Source: Superficieibacter sp. 1612_C1
GTDB lineage: Bacteria; Pseudomonadota; Gammaproteobacteria; Enterobacterales; Enterobacteriaceae
Assembly: GCF_015234305.1 (NCBI RefSeq)
Contig: NZ_JADGMI010000002.1
Span: forward strand, 620,001 to 684,000
Direction: 5' to 3'
DNA length: 64,000 nucleotides
This document shows positions 28,850 to 40,745 of this stretch, piece after piece. Position 1 is the stretch's first letter. Each line of letters begins with the position of its first letter. The translations under genes and the position numbers were made by a program. Under the pieces are notes generated by a model. That model was not told where the DNA came from and ran no database searches. It saw only the letters and a list, made by a program, of their open reading frames with translations.

Positions 28850-29101
28850 ATGTCCGACAATCTGAGTGCCGATCAGGAACTGGTATCCGATATCGTAGCC
28901 TGCCAGCTGGTCATTAAACAAATTCTTGATGTTATTGAAATCATCGCGCCCGCTGAGGTTCGCGAGAAGATGTCTGCCCAGTTAAAAGCGATTGATTTCA
29001 CGACTCATCCTGCCGCCGCCGATCCCGTCACCCTGCGTGGCATTCAAAAAGCCATTGCGCTGATCGAAATGAAATTTACCCCGCAGGATGAAGCCCATTG
29101 A
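28850..29101 (+). CDS. yecJ: DUF2766 family protein YecJ
   Basis: An 83-residue hypothetical protein equal in length to E. coli YecJ, with conserved blocks [20 protein letters not shown] and [19 protein letters not shown]. Acidic, helical, no signal peptide. The ribosome site AAGGAGCG is eight bases upstream. Function unknown; it lies between azuC and a terminator as its own unit. Confidence 0.94.
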   Translation: MSDNLSADQELVSDIVACQLVIKQILDVIEIIAPAEVREKMSAQLKAIDFTTHPAAADPVTLRGIQKAIALIEMKFTPQDEAH

Positions 29102-29129
29102 AAAAGCCAGGCAGATGCCTGGCTTTTTT
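29101..29129 (+). terminator. Terminator after yecJ
   Basis: GCCAGGC, loop AGAT, GCCTGGC with flanking A-run and T-run, directly after the yecJ stop. The converging dcu gene may also use it. Confidence 0.93.
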
Positions 29130-29142
29130 CGTTGCAGCAGCA

Positions 29143-30486
29143 TCAGAAAAAGGTTTGTACCAGCAGGTAGCTTGCGGCACAGGCACAGCTGACGCCGATT
29201 AACCCCGGCAGAATAAAGCTATGGTTGATGATGAATTTGCCGATGCGCGTGGTGCCCGAGCGGTCAAAGCCAATGCAGGCGAGGTCGCTTGGATAGGTCG
29301 GCAGGACAAAATAGCCATAGGATGCCGGGAAGAAGGCGACCAGCATTTTCGGCTCTACGCCGAGCATCAACCCCATAGGTGCCACCGCGGTCAGCGCCGC
29401 AGCCTGACTGTTTACCAGTTTTGAGACCAGAAACAGGACAATGGCGTAGGTCCACGGATGCGTTTTAACCACCCCTTCCAGCGCCATTTTTAATTCGCTC
29501 AGATGAGCCTGAAAGAAGGTATCGCTCATCCACGCGACGCCGAAGACCGAGAAAATCGCTACCATCCCGGCTTTAAACACCGCCCCGTTCGAAATCGTCG
29601 TTGCGTTAACTTTGCACACCATCAACATAATGGCCCCGGCGATCAGCATCATCATCTGGATCGTCAGGTTCATGGATAGCGGTGTCAGTTTTCCTTTCAA
29701 CTCAAACGAAGGACGCAGTTCCGGGATGGCCCCAAGCAGTACCACCACCAGGATCCCGGCAAAGAAAATCCAGGTTGACCAGTAGGCCTGTTTTGGGAAG
29801 CGCTGATCCATCAGGGTATCGCTGCTGCCATAAATAAACTCGCGCTGTTTTGGATCCTTGAGCTTTTCCTGGAACTCCGCATCGTCTTCCAGATTTTTAC
29901 CACGGCGCAGACTCCACAAAGCGGCAATGGCGACGCCAAACAGCGAGGCCGGAACGGAGACGGCCAGAATTTCCAGGATCCCCCACGCCTGACCCACGCC
30001 GTGATTTGCGCCGATAATCGATACCAGCGAGACCACCGCCACCGACACCGGCGACGCGGTGATCGCCATTTGCGAGGCGATAGAAGCCACCGCCATTGGG
30101 CGCTCAGGACGAATACCTTTTTTTAGCGCGATATCGGCAATAATGGGAAACATGGTGTAGACCACATGCCCGGTGCCGCACAGGAAGGTGAGGGACCACG
30201 TGGTAAAAGGTGCCAGCAGAGTAATATGCTGCGGATGTTTACGCAGTAAGCGTTCAGCGAACTGCATCATGACGTTCAGACCGCCCGCCGTTTGCAGCGT
30301 AGCGGCACAGCCGATAACCGCCAGAATGGTGAGCATAACGTCGACAGGCGGCTTGCCAGGTTCAAGTCCAAAAATAAAAGTCAGAATAAACAGGCCGATC
30401 CCACTGATCAGACCCAGCCCCATCCCACCGAAACGCGTGCCCACCAGCAGGCAAAGAATAATGACCACAAACTCAAGGGTAATCAT
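29143..30486 (-). CDS. DcuA/DcuB family anaerobic C4-dicarboxylate transporter
   Basis: A 447-residue inner-membrane carrier of the Dcu family, which exchanges or takes up fumarate, succinate, malate or aspartate under anaerobic conditions. DcuB-like signatures: PGKPPVDVMLTILAVIGCAA near residue 45, LCGTGHVVYTMFPIIADIA near 101, SPVSVAVVSLVSIIG, and the C-terminal ILPTYPSDLA equivalent VLPTYPSDLACIGFDRSGTT. Length matches DcuB (446). Sequence is only moderately close to both DcuA and DcuB from memory, so it is likely a third paralogue. It is not at this locus in E. coli K-12. Confidence 0.88.
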   Translation of the reverse strand: MITLEFVVIILCLLVGTRFGGMGLGLISGIGLFILTFIFGLEPGKPPVDVMLTILAVIGCAATLQTAGGLNVMMQFAERLLRKHPQHITLLAPFTTWSLTFLCGTGHVVYTMFPIIADIALKKGIRPERPMAVASIASQMAITASPVSVAVVSLVSIIGANHGVGQAWGILEILAVSVPASLFGVAIAALWSLRRGKNLEDDAEFQEKLKDPKQREFIYGSSDTLMDQRFPKQAYWSTWIFFAGILVVVLLGAIPELRPSFELKGKLTPLSMNLTIQMMMLIAGAIMLMVCKVNATTISNGAVFKAGMVAIFSVFGVAWMSDTFFQAHLSELKMALEGVVKTHPWTYAIVLFLVSKLVNSQAAALTAVAPMGLMLGVEPKMLVAFFPASYGYFVLPTYPSDLACIGFDRSGTTRIGKFIINHSFILPGLIGVSCACAASYLLVQTFF

Positions 30487-30708
30487 AGAGCACCTTTTGC
30501 AACATCATCATATTTTCCTGAAGCATTACATTTTGTAAGGGTAAACGATGAGAGGTAGATCTAATTTATAAAATGTTAATTAAAACATCATGTTATACAC
30601 ATTTCATTAACATTTGTATCCAGTGTGAGGCGACAAGATTGGCAGTAAAGAGGGGAAAGAGGTACTATTCCACCCCGGACCATGAGCGGGCCGGGGCGAA
30701 TTAAGAAA

Positions 30709-31212
30709 TTAATGTTGCTGGTAATTAACGACGTTTAACAAATGCTGGTCAGTCTGCTCCATTTTCATGCCGGCCTGACCCGCATGACGCACTTCTTCAA
30801 AGATGGTTTGCAACAAAAGCCCGTGCTCCTCCCTTTCAGTGGCAATCTGGGTTAAGAAAGCCAGCGTAGCCGCATCGTTCTGCGACCGGGCTTCCTCTAT
30901 GAGTTTGGTCAGCGTTTCACTGCGGTGCTGAAAATCCATCATGGTCTGGGAAAAGAGTTCTTCGAGATTGGTGCATTGCTCCTCAATAGGGTTTGTCGTC
31001 GCGACCACCGGATTTGCGCCGGATTTTTTCATAAAATCAAACACGCGCATCATGCGGGTAACGTTGATTTGCGCCTGCGTGCGCAGAAATATGGCGGTGC
31101 CAGTGAGTTTACGTTTAGCGCACCACTCGCTCAGACGGAGGTAGCGATTGGACGCGTTATACTCCAGGTTCATCTGGGTGTTGAGTTTTTGAACCATTCC
31201 TAAAGCTAGCAT
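30709..31212 (-). CDS. ftnB: Ferritin-like protein FtnB
   Basis: A 167-residue ferritin-like protein, the same length as enteric FtnB. Like FtnB it lacks several ferroxidase ligands kept in FtnA: the EExxH helix reads AQINVTRMMR. The region near residue 130 reads ATEREEHGLLLQTIFEEVR. FtnB is linked in Salmonella to oxidative stress and iron-sulfur repair rather than bulk storage. The start is set at the frame's first ATG; an ATG-like alternative six codons in (MVQKLNTQ) is possible. A hairpin without T-run follows at 30673-30696. Confidence 0.92.
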   Translation of the reverse strand: MLALGMVQKLNTQMNLEYNASNRYLRLSEWCAKRKLTGTAIFLRTQAQINVTRMMRVFDFMKKSGANPVVATTNPIEEQCTNLEELFSQTMMDFQHRSETLTKLIEEARSQNDAATLAFLTQIATEREEHGLLLQTIFEEVRHAGQAGMKMEQTDQHLLNVVNYQQH

Positions 31213-31758
31213 ACCAATATCCTTATTACCTGGGGGACGATTTATACGAAAGCGTATAATTCATGAAAACGCCGGGTTTAACGTTATTCCTGCGCCACCG
31301 ATACTGACCACAGAATAAATACATTCCGCTACTGCTGTATGTGATCGGTGGTTAATTTTCCGTAATTCCTACCGCAAGAATAAGACGTTCCATTTGCTAA
31401 GGAAAGTCTCAATCGCCCGGATTCATCACTGGTTACAACTTCTGAAAAAAGAATGATGACTAATATTAAATACCTACATCAGAAATTAAATTGTTGATAA
31501 ATATAAAAGTAACGTGATTTTACAATAGTTGAAAAAGTGTTTTAAAAAGCGTAGCATGGCATTGGGAATGAGAGCTGGCGCTATTCGTCTTCGGGTTACA
31601 CCAACGCTGAGCGTGTTCATGGAATTCAATAATCGACGATAAAATTGCGCCAGATCATTTTCATCCCTGCAAGATATTCGTCCTCAGACGCTGCTATTTG
31701 AGCCTGAACGTCTGATGAGCGTTTTTAACATTCACAGATGAATTTAAGGGAGTAAAGA
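31213..31758. other. Long A+T-rich gap between ftnB and the DJ-1 gene
   Basis: 546 bases between divergent genes with no open frame above chance, no tRNA and no terminator-like stem. Stretches at 31440-31560 are very A+T-rich. Promoters for both neighbours must be here, but none stands out. Confidence 0.5.
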
Positions 31759-32316
31759 ATGAAGAACGTTGCCGTTTTGCTGGCACCCGGTTTTGAAGAA
31801 GCGGAAGCGATTGTCACCATCGACATATTACGCCGTTTACATATCAACGTGGAAACGCTGGCTTGCGCCGAATCACGTGCGGTAGTCAGTTACCACAATA
31901 TTCCGCTGGTCGCCGACGCGACGCTGACCGAACGTCAGGCGCACCTCTACGACGCCATTGTTCTGCCCGGCGGTCCACAGGGCAGCGTTAATCTGGCGGC
32001 CAGTGAGGACGTTGTGGCGTTTGTCACCGCGCACGACAATGCCGGTAAGCTTATTTGCCCCATTTGCTCCGCTGCGGCCAGAGTGCTGGGAGGTCACGGG
32101 TTACTGAAAGGCCGTCGCTATGTGTGTTCTGGCGATTTATGGCAATCGGTAACCGATGGGGAATATGTGGACGCGCCGGTTGTTGAGGACGGCAATTTGA
32201 TCAGCGGCAAGGGACTGGGGCGGGTATTCGACTTTGCGCTGACCGTCGCCGCACGCCTGCTGGGGGATGAAGCCCCCGCGCGTGAGCATGCCGATCATAT
32301 TTATTATCCCTGGTGA
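31759..32316 (+). CDS. DJ-1/PfpI family protein
   Basis: A 185-residue protein of the DJ-1/ThiJ/PfpI superfamily, close to YajL-type proteins that act as chaperones or repair glyoxal-damaged proteins. The pattern is complete: Glu14 in GFEEAEAIVTIDILRR, IVLPGGPQGSVNL, nucleophile Cys103 in LICPICSAAARVLGG, and the late block GKGLGRVFDFALTVAARL. A second Cys at 100 is three residues before the nucleophile. Start follows AAGGGAG. It is monocistronic next to the ara operon; the substrate is not deducible. Confidence 0.9.
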   Translation: MKNVAVLLAPGFEEAEAIVTIDILRRLHINVETLACAESRAVVSYHNIPLVADATLTERQAHLYDAIVLPGGPQGSVNLAASEDVVAFVTAHDNAGKLICPICSAAARVLGGHGLLKGRRYVCSGDLWQSVTDGEYVDAPVVEDGNLISGKGLGRVFDFALTVAARLLGDEAPAREHADHIYYPW

Positions 32317-32322
32317 CAGCGG

Positions 32323-32349
32323 GTCCCGGATGCGCCTCCCATCCGGGAC
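32323..32349 (+). terminator. Hairpin after the DJ-1 gene
   Basis: GTCCCGGATG, loop CGCCTCC, CATCCGGGAC seven bases after the stop. A strong 10-base-pair stem but no T-run, so it may protect the mRNA end or terminate weakly. Confidence 0.5.
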
Positions 32350-32631
32350 AAGGATAAGCACGCTGAGGATATAGACAATCCTGTTACAGCTTCATTTAAT
32401 TGTCCGACAATACCCTTCCGTTTTATGTCATTTATTGCTGAATATATGTACGCAATGACTGTAATCCTGCGATGTGATGGCGCTCTCCTATGGAGAATTA
32501 ATTTCCCGCTATTAATGTTCCAGCAAAAGCATTCACCAGGCTTCTGATGCTAATGCGTTGTTTTATGTCTGATAAAAAAATTTGAGTACGAATTTTCCCT
32601 ACATAGAAGAATGTTAACGCTGGAGTTTAAC
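32350..32631 (+). promoter_or_regulatory. araFGH control region with AraC- and CRP-like sites
   Basis: TATGGAGAATTAATTTCCCGC at 32489-32509 begins with the TATGGA half of AraC operators. A CRP half-site TGTGA at 32473-32477 lies just upstream. E. coli araFGH is activated by AraC with arabinose and by CRP. The assignment is by resemblance and position. No other gene is seen in this gap. Confidence 0.4.
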
Positions 32632-33612
32632 ATGCACAAATTCACTAAAGCACTGGCAGCCATCGGACTGGCTGCGATTATGTCACAATCGGCTATTGCT
32701 GAATCCATGAAGCTCGGTTTTCTGGTCAAACAACCGGAAGAACCCTGGTTCCAGACGGAGTGGAAGTTTGCCGATAAAGCCGGGAAAGATTTGGGATTTG
32801 AAGTGGTTAAGATCGCCGTGCCTGACGGTGAGAAGACCCTCAATGCCATTGATAGCCTGGCTGCCAGCGGCGTAAAAGGCTTTGTCATCTGTACGCCCGA
32901 CCCGAAACTCGGCTCGGCGATTGTCGCTAAAGCGCGCGGCTACGACATGAAAGTGATTGCCGTGGACGATCAGTTTGTCACCGCCAAAGGTAAGCCGATG
33001 GAGAGCGTTCCGCTGGTGATGATGGCGGCCAGCGAGATTGGCGCGCGTCAGGGGCAGGAGCTGTATAAAGAGATGCAAAAACGCGGCTGGGACGTGAAAG
33101 AAACCGGCGTCATGGCCATTACTGCTAATGAGCTTGACACCGCGCGTCGCCGCACGACAGGCTCAATGGACGCCCTGAAAGCCGCAGGCTTCCCGGAAAA
33201 ACAAATTTATCAGGTTCCAACCAAATCTAACGATATCCCCGGCGCATTTGATGCCGGTAACTCGCTGCTGGTTCAGCATCCGGAAGTGAAACACTGGCTG
33301 ATTGTCGGCATGAACGATAACACCGTGCTTGGCGGCGTTCGCGCCACCGAAGGTCAGGGATTCAAAGCCCCTGATGTGATCGGCATCGGCATTAACGGCG
33401 TGGATGCAGTCAGTGAGCTGTCAAAAAATCAGCAAACTGGCTTCTTCGGCTCCTTACTGCCAAGCCCGGATATCCATGGCTACAAAACCAGTGAGATGCT
33501 CTACAACTGGGTTGAGAAGGGCGTGGAGCCGCCGAAATTCACCGCGGTTACCGACGTCGTGCTGATCACCCGCGATAACTTCAAAGCAGAGCTGGCGAAG
33601 AAAGGTCTTTAA
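32632..33612 (+). CDS. araF: L-arabinose-binding periplasmic protein AraF
   Basis: Periplasmic receptor of the high-affinity L-arabinose ABC importer AraFGH. The 326-residue product starts [20 protein letters not shown] with signal cleavage after SAIA, aligning with E. coli AraF (329 residues). A longer frame to 32611 only adds seven residues before the signal. Ligand-site blocks are conserved: [17 protein letters not shown] near residue 32, [28 protein letters not shown] and [18 protein letters not shown]. It lacks the final GGK of E. coli. Confidence 0.98.
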   Translation: MHKFTKALAAIGLAAIMSQSAIAESMKLGFLVKQPEEPWFQTEWKFADKAGKDLGFEVVKIAVPDGEKTLNAIDSLAASGVKGFVICTPDPKLGSAIVAKARGYDMKVIAVDDQFVTAKGKPMESVPLVMMAASEIGARQGQELYKEMQKRGWDVKETGVMAITANELDTARRRTTGSMDALKAAGFPEKQIYQVPTKSNDIPGAFDAGNSLLVQHPEVKHWLIVGMNDNTVLGGVRATEGQGFKAPDVIGIGINGVDAVSELSKNQQTGFFGSLLPSPDIHGYKTSEMLYNWVEKGVEPPKFTAVTDVVLITRDNFKAELAKKGL

Positions 33613-33636
33613 TCGATTTCAGTCAACCATGAATAA

Positions 33637-33658
33637 GCCCCTCACATTCGCGAGGGGC
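33637..33658 (+). terminator. Intercistronic hairpin araF-araG
   Basis: GCCCCTC, loop ACATTCGC, GAGGGGC lies between araF and araG without a T-run. It probably protects araF mRNA or attenuates, so the receptor is made in excess over the membrane proteins. Confidence 0.6.
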
Positions 33659-33691
33659 CGTTTACGTACCACTATGAATGGCGGAGTCGTT

Positions 33692-35206
33692 ATGCAGCAG
33701 TCTACCCCTTATCTCTCATTTCGCGGCATTAGCAAAACCTTTCCCGGCGTAAAGGCGCTCTCCGACATCAGCTTTGATTGCTATGCCGGGCAGATCCACG
33801 CCCTGATGGGTGAGAACGGAGCCGGCAAATCCACCCTGCTGAAAATTCTCAGCGGCAATTATGCCCCGACCAGCGGCACGCTGGCGCTACAGGGGAAAGA
33901 GGTCTCCTTTGCCGATACGCCCGCCGCGCTGAATGCCGGCGTGGCAATTATTTATCAGGAACTGCATTTGATCCCGGAAATGACCGTGGCGGAAAACATC
34001 TACCTTGGTCAGCTTCCGCATAAAGGCGGCCTCGTGAACCGCTCGCTGCTCAATTATGAAGCGCGGTTACAACTGGAACATTTAGGTCTGGATATTGATC
34101 CGCAAACGCCGCTGAAGTACCTCTCAATAGGGCAGTGGCAAATGGTGGAGATTGCCAAGGCGCTGGCGCGTAATGCCAAAGTGATTGCCTTTGACGAACC
34201 GACCAGCTCCCTGTCCGCGCGTGAAATCGACAACCTGTTCCGGGTGATCCGCGAGCTGCGCAAGGAGGGGCGGGTCATCATTTATGTATCGCACCGAATG
34301 GAAGAAATCTTCGCCCTGAGCGATGCCATTACCGTGTTTAAAGACGGTCGCTACGTTTGCACCTTTACCGATATGCAGAAGGTCAATCACGACGCGCTGG
34401 TGCAGGCGATGGTGGGGCGTAATCTGGGCGATATCTACGGCTGGCAGCCGCGTGACTATGGCGCAGAACGCCTGCGGCTGGAAAACGTCAAGGCCCCCGG
34501 CGTGCGGATGCCGATCAGTCTGTCGGTGCGCAGCGGCGAGATCGTTGGCCTGTTCGGGCTGGTGGGAGCCGGGCGCAGCGAGCTGATGAAAGGACTTTTT
34601 GGCGGCACTCGCATCACCGGTGGACAGGTCTACATCGACGGCCAGCCGATATCCATCGAGAAACCGTCGCAGGCCATTCGCGCCGGGATGATGCTCTGCC
34701 CGGAAGATCGTAAAGCGGAAGGTATTATTCCGGTCCACTCGGTGCGTGACAACATTAATATCAGCGCCCGACGCAAGCATATCCATGCAGGCTGCGTGAT
34801 AAACAATGCGTGGGAAGCGCGTAACGCCGCGCACCATATTCAGTCGCTGAATATCAAAACGCCGGGCGCGGAACAGCTGATCATGAACCTGTCCGGGGGA
34901 AACCAGCAGAAGGCAATCCTCGGGCGCTGGCTGTCCGAAGACATGAAAGTCATTTTGCTCGACGAGCCGACGCGCGGTATCGACGTGGGGGCAAAGCATG
35001 AAATTTATAACGTGATCTATGCGCTTGCCGCGTCCGGCGTCGCCGTCCTCTTTGCCTCAAGCGACCTGCCGGAAGTGCTGGGCGTCGCCGACCGCATCGT
35101 GGTGATGCGCGAAGGCGAGGTGGCCGGTGAACTTCTGCACCACGACGCCAAAGAACAGCAGGCGCTCAGCCTTGCGATGCCTAAAGTCAGCCAGGCAGTA
35201 GCCTGA
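33692..35206 (+). CDS. araG: L-arabinose ABC transporter ATPase AraG
   Basis: Cytoplasmic ATPase of the arabinose importer with two fused nucleotide-binding domains in 504 residues, exactly E. coli length. The first has Walker [10 protein letters not shown] near residue 42, signature [15 protein letters not shown] and Walker [13 protein letters not shown]. The second has a degenerate Walker A ([13 protein letters not shown]), signature [15 protein letters not shown] and Walker [14 protein letters not shown], normal for sugar importers. The start [10 protein letters not shown] was chosen by alignment; a frame from 33629 crosses the hairpin. Confidence 0.97.
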   Translation: MQQSTPYLSFRGISKTFPGVKALSDISFDCYAGQIHALMGENGAGKSTLLKILSGNYAPTSGTLALQGKEVSFADTPAALNAGVAIIYQELHLIPEMTVAENIYLGQLPHKGGLVNRSLLNYEARLQLEHLGLDIDPQTPLKYLSIGQWQMVEIAKALARNAKVIAFDEPTSSLSAREIDNLFRVIRELRKEGRVIIYVSHRMEEIFALSDAITVFKDGRYVCTFTDMQKVNHDALVQAMVGRNLGDIYGWQPRDYGAERLRLENVKAPGVRMPISLSVRSGEIVGLFGLVGAGRSELMKGLFGGTRITGGQVYIDGQPISIEKPSQAIRAGMMLCPEDRKAEGIIPVHSVRDNINISARRKHIHAGCVINNAWEARNAAHHIQSLNIKTPGAEQLIMNLSGGNQQKAILGRWLSEDMKVILLDEPTRGIDVGAKHEIYNVIYALAASGVAVLFASSDLPEVLGVADRIVVMREGEVAGELLHHDAKEQQALSLAMPKVSQAVA

Positions 35207-35219
35207 GAAGGAGTTGAAA

Positions 35220-36200
35220 ATGTCATCTGTAACTACAACCGGCGCGTCGAAGTCGTCAATGAGTTTCGGGCGGATCTGGGATCAGTACGGCATGCTGGTG
35301 GTTTTCGCCGTGGTCTTTCTCGCCTGCGCGATTTTTGTGCCGAACTTTGCCTCGTTTATTAACATGAAGGGGCTGGGGCTGGCTATCTCGATGTCCGGGA
35401 TGGTGGCCTGCGGGATGCTGTTTTGCCTGGCCTCCGGCGACTTTGACCTCTCCGTCGCGTCGGTCATCGCCTGCGCGGGCGTGACCACGGCGGTAGTGAT
35501 TAACCAGACCGAAAGCCTGTGGCTGGGCGTATTTGCCGGGTTGATGCTGGGCGTCATTTGCGGCCTGGTGAATGGTTTTGTGATTGCCAGACTGAAGATT
35601 AACGCTCTGATCACCACCCTGGCGACGATGCAGATTGTGCGTGGTCTGGCGTACATTATCTCTGACGGTAAAGCGGTGGGGATTGAAGACGAGCGCTTCT
35701 TTGCGCTCGGTTATGCGAACTGGCTGGGACTGCCTGCGCCTATCTGGTTGACGGTAGGCTGCCTGATTATTTTCGGTCTGTTGCTCAATAAAACCACCTT
35801 TGGCCGTAATACGCTGGCCATCGGCGGCAATGAAGAAGCAGCGCGGCTGGCCGGGGTGCCGGTGGTACGGACCAAAATTATTATTTTCGTGCTCTCCGGC
35901 CTGGTGTCGGCGGCGGCGGGTATTATTCTCGCCTCGCGCATGACCAGCGGCCAGCCGATGACCTCTATCGGCTATGAGCTGATCGTCATTTCTGCCTGCG
36001 TGCTCGGCGGCGTCTCGCTGAAAGGGGGGATTGGTAAGATCTCTTACGTGGTGGCGGGGATCTTAATTCTCGGTACCGTGGAGAATGCCATGAACCTGCT
36101 CAACATCTCGCCGTTCTCGCAGTATGTGGTGCGCGGTCTGATTTTGCTGGCAGCGGTGATCTTCGACCGCTACAAACAAAAGGCGAAACGTACCGTCTAA
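35220..36200 (+). CDS. araH: L-arabinose ABC transporter permease AraH
   Basis: Inner-membrane channel subunit of the arabinose importer, about 326 residues with 8-10 hydrophobic helices. Nearly identical to E. coli AraH from FGRIWDQYGMLVVFAVVFLA to the end RYKQKAKRTV. The family block GVNPxAARLAG appears as IGGNEEAARLAGVPVVRTK. Start set at the ATG eight bases after GAAGGAG; a TTG two codons earlier overlaps that ribosome site. A terminator follows. Confidence 0.97.
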   Translation: MSSVTTTGASKSSMSFGRIWDQYGMLVVFAVVFLACAIFVPNFASFINMKGLGLAISMSGMVACGMLFCLASGDFDLSVASVIACAGVTTAVVINQTESLWLGVFAGLMLGVICGLVNGFVIARLKINALITTLATMQIVRGLAYIISDGKAVGIEDERFFALGYANWLGLPAPIWLTVGCLIIFGLLLNKTTFGRNTLAIGGNEEAARLAGVPVVRTKIIIFVLSGLVSAAAGIILASRMTSGQPMTSIGYELIVISACVLGGVSLKGGIGKISYVVAGILILGTVENAMNLLNISPFSQYVVRGLILLAAVIFDRYKQKAKRTV

Positions 36201-36222
36201 CTTTTAAGTCTACCTCTAACGT

Positions 36223-36253
36223 AACGCCAGCGGCCAATGTCGCTGGCGTTTTC
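36223..36253 (+). terminator. Terminator of araFGH
   Basis: AACGCCAGCG, loop GCCAATGT, CGCTGGCGTT then TTTC. Confidence 0.85.
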
Positions 36254-36282
36254 ATTTGAAAATGGCGAGGCTGGTCACACTG

Positions 36283-36292
36283 TCTATACTTA
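36283..36292 (+). promoter_or_regulatory. Candidate sigma-S promoter of otsBA
   Basis: TCTATACTTA at 36283-36292 matches the sigma-S -10 core CTATACT, 60 bases before otsB, with no good -35, as is usual for sigma-S promoters. E. coli otsBA is induced by osmotic stress through RpoS. Confidence 0.55.
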
Positions 36293-36312
36293 CATTGCTA
36301 ACGTTTGATTAA

Positions 36313-38557
<2,245 letters not shown>

Positions 38558-38574
38558 TTAAGGTAATGATCTCT

Positions 38575-38606
38575 GGCCCGGCAGCGCGTGCTGCCGGGCC
38601 TTTTTT
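38575..38606 (+). terminator. Terminator between otsA and uspC
   Basis: GGCCCGGCAGC, loop GCGT, GCTGCCGGGCC and six T, between convergent otsA and uspC. Confidence 0.93.
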
Positions 38607-39027
38607 ATTCCAGCGCCACCAGCAGGACATCCACATGGGTATTGCCAATCACATTTTTGGCCGAGCAGGTCGCCCGGGAGAAAAAACTGTGGTTATGATT
38701 GCCACAGAGCACTAAGTCCACCTGCCGCGTGCGGCAAAAGTCTTTGATATGCTCACTCAATTCCCCGGAGGCGATAATGGTCTCGGCGATGGGGTAGTCC
38801 GCATGCTGCGCGATATCGCGTAAAAATTGCTGGGTCTCCTCCTGTATCACGTCACGAAGATTTTCCATCATCGGCGCAGCAAAATGGTTATACATCTCGG
38901 GGTCGGTGGCGAGGGTAATCAGACTGATACGGGCATTAAGCGGACGGGCAATCGAGACGGCTTTTGCCACCAGACGGTGGCTTTCCGGGGTGGCGGCAAC
39001 CGCCACAAGCAAATGTTGATAACGCAT
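38605..39027 (-). CDS. uspC: Universal stress protein UspC
   Basis: A 140-residue UspA-family protein linked in E. coli to UV and osmotic tolerance and to scaffolding of the KdpDE system. It carries the start block YQHLLVAVAATPESHRLVAK, TLATDPEMYNHFAAP and the C-terminal stretch CGNHNHSFFSRATCSAKNVI. That last block occupies the place of the G-2x-G-9x-G nucleotide loop, but the glycines are not all kept. Start set after AAAGGAGG by alignment with E. coli UspC; seven residues further upstream are rejected. It sits between otsBA and flhDC as in E. coli. Confidence 0.94.
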   Translation of the reverse strand: MRYQHLLVAVAATPESHRLVAKAVSIARPLNARISLITLATDPEMYNHFAAPMMENLRDVIQEETQQFLRDIAQHADYPIAETIIASGELSEHIKDFCRTRQVDLVLCGNHNHSFFSRATCSAKNVIGNTHVDVLLVALE

Positions 39028-39813
39028 CGGACCTCCTTTCAGACGCATAAAACCAGGCTATCTTCTTTCCTTACTCCATTTATCCGCTGACTTCAAGAGC
39101 CCAGGGCGTGGTTTTGCGCCGTTCTTCAAATTATTCATTAATTATTCTTATAAAATGCATTAATGAACGCGATTAATAATAAAATATGCCAATACGTTGT
39201 ACGTATATGAAAACTATTATCATTTAATGTTAATTAATTGATGCAAGAATTAACATTAAGGCGATAATGACGTATGGCGATTATTTTTGTTACATTAAAT
39301 ACTAAGCTTATGTTTATGAATGCCTTTTTTTGAATCAATTTCTACAATAGAGACGAAATTTATTTTTTTCATTCTGCCTGGCAGCATTGAGACAATTAAC
39401 CTACTGTTATTGCGCTTTCAGACGGGTCCGTTTGCTTAACGTGACCAGGCAAACCGCAGAGTTGCATAAAAATACATCAACACATCATCGGTAATGATGG
39501 ATTTATGATAAATATTTGCGTACATTATGTGATGTCGATCACATATTTCCTAAAATCACGGCAGCGCCTCGTTGTATGTGGTAAGGCTGACGAGTAAAGT
39601 TGCGGCGAATTAGGAAAAATCTTAGACATTTGTAAGAATTCTTTAACATGTTTCTGTTGACATAGTCCACCACAAAGAGACTTTTCCACTGCGGTAGCAT
39701 CTAAGTACAACTATGCATTTTGACCTTTTCTTTTTTACCGGGACTTTCCCGGCGACATCACGGGGTGCGGTTATGCCGCATAAAACAATGGTTGGTTATG
39801 CTGGATGGGTAAA
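39028..39813 (+). promoter_or_regulatory. flhDC upstream control region
   Basis: A 786-base A+T-rich non-coding region in front of the flagellar master operon. A clear CRP site TGTGATGTCGATCACA lies at 39528-39543, with perfect TGTGA and TCACA half-sites. About 60-100 bases downstream is the likely promoter area (around 39640-39665), leaving a 5' leader of roughly 150 bases. E. coli flhDC has the same CRP dependence and a long leader bound by CsrA and sRNAs. No insertion sequence interrupts it. Confidence 0.75.
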
Positions 39814-40161
39814 ATGCATACATCCGAGTTGCTAAAACATATTTATGACATCAACCTGTCATACTTGCTCCTTGCACAACGTCTGATTAGTCAGGACAAA
39901 CCGTCAGCCATGTTCCGTCTCGGCATTAACGAAGAGATGGCGACGACGCTGGTTGAACTGACGCTGCCGCAAATGGTGAAACTGGCTGAAACTAATCAGC
40001 TCATTTGCGAATTCCGTTTTGATAGTCACGAGACCATCAACCGGCTGACGCAGGATTCGCGCGTCGATGACCTGCAACAAATTCATACCGGGATCCTTCT
40101 TTCTACCCGTTTGCTCTCTGACGCGGGCCAGGCTGCCGCCGCGCGCAAGAAAAGGGCCTGA
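39814..40161 (+). CDS. flhD: Flagellar master regulator subunit FlhD
   Basis: Subunit of the FlhD4C2 activator that switches on class 2 flagellar genes, including fliA. The product is 115 residues from [20 protein letters not shown], almost identical to E. coli until the divergent C-terminus ([14 protein letters not shown]). An ATG three codons earlier (39805) gives an MGK extension. The inner ATG was chosen because the GGATGGG stretch then serves as ribosome site, as in E. coli. flhC follows after two bases. Confidence 0.96.
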   Translation: MHTSELLKHIYDINLSYLLLAQRLISQDKPSAMFRLGINEEMATTLVELTLPQMVKLAETNQLICEFRFDSHETINRLTQDSRVDDLQQIHTGILLSTRLLSDAGQAAAARKKRA

Positions 40162-40163
40162 GG

Positions 40164-40745
40164 ATGAGCGAAAAAAGCATTGTTCAGGAAGCCCGTGATA
40201 TTCAGCTCGCAATGGAGCTGATTACGCTGGGCGCTCGCTTACAGATGCTGGAAAGTGAGACACAGCTGAGCCGTGGTCGACTTATCAAACTGTATAAAGA
40301 GCTGCGCGGTAGCCCGCCGCCGAAAGGCATGCTGCCGTTTTCTACCGACTGGTTTATGACCTGGGAACAGAACATTCATTCATCCATGTTCTGTAATGCC
40401 TGGCAGTACCTGCTTAAAACCGGATTATGTAGCGGGGTTGATGCGGTGATTAAAGCGTATCGCCTGTATCTTGAGCAGTGCCCGCAGATGGACGGCGAAG
40501 CGCCGCTGCTGGCGCTCACCCGTGCCTGGACGCTGGTGCGTTTTGTTGAGAGCGGAATGCTTCAACTGTCGCATTGCAGCTGCTGCAACGGCAATTTTAT
40601 TACCCATGCCCATCAGCCTGTGGGCAGTTTTGTGTGCAGTTTATGCCAGCCACCATCCCGTGCCGTAAAAAGACGTAAACTTTCCCGTGATATTGCCGAT
40701 AGTACTCCACAACTGCTGGATGAACAGATCGAACAGGCTGTTTAA
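40164..40745 (+). CDS. flhC: Flagellar master regulator subunit FlhC
   Basis: DNA-binding partner of FlhD. The 193 residues match the enteric protein (192), with the C-terminal zinc site formed by Cys in [10 protein letters not shown] and FVCSLC. Start preceded by AAAGGGCCTGAGG. The last 70 bases of this gene also contain a sigma-28 promoter for the downstream motA region, so coding and regulatory signals overlap. Confidence 0.97.
   Translation: MSEKSIVQEARDIQLAMELITLGARLQMLESETQLSRGRLIKLYKELRGSPPPKGMLPFSTDWFMTWEQNIHSSMFCNAWQYLLKTGLCSGVDAVIKAYRLYLEQCPQMDGEAPLLALTRAWTLVRFVESGMLQLSHCSCCNGNFITHAHQPVGSFVCSLCQPPSRAVKRRKLSRDIADSTPQLLDEQIEQAV
40676..40702 (+). promoter_or_regulatory. sigma-28 promoter inside flhC
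   Basis: TAAACTTT at 40676-40683, an 11-base spacer and GCCGATAG at 40695-40702 match the FliA consensus TAAAGTTT-N11-GCCGATAA in 14 of 16 positions. It drives the motAB-cheAW operon and a short RNA ending at the terminator before motA. Confidence 0.88.
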
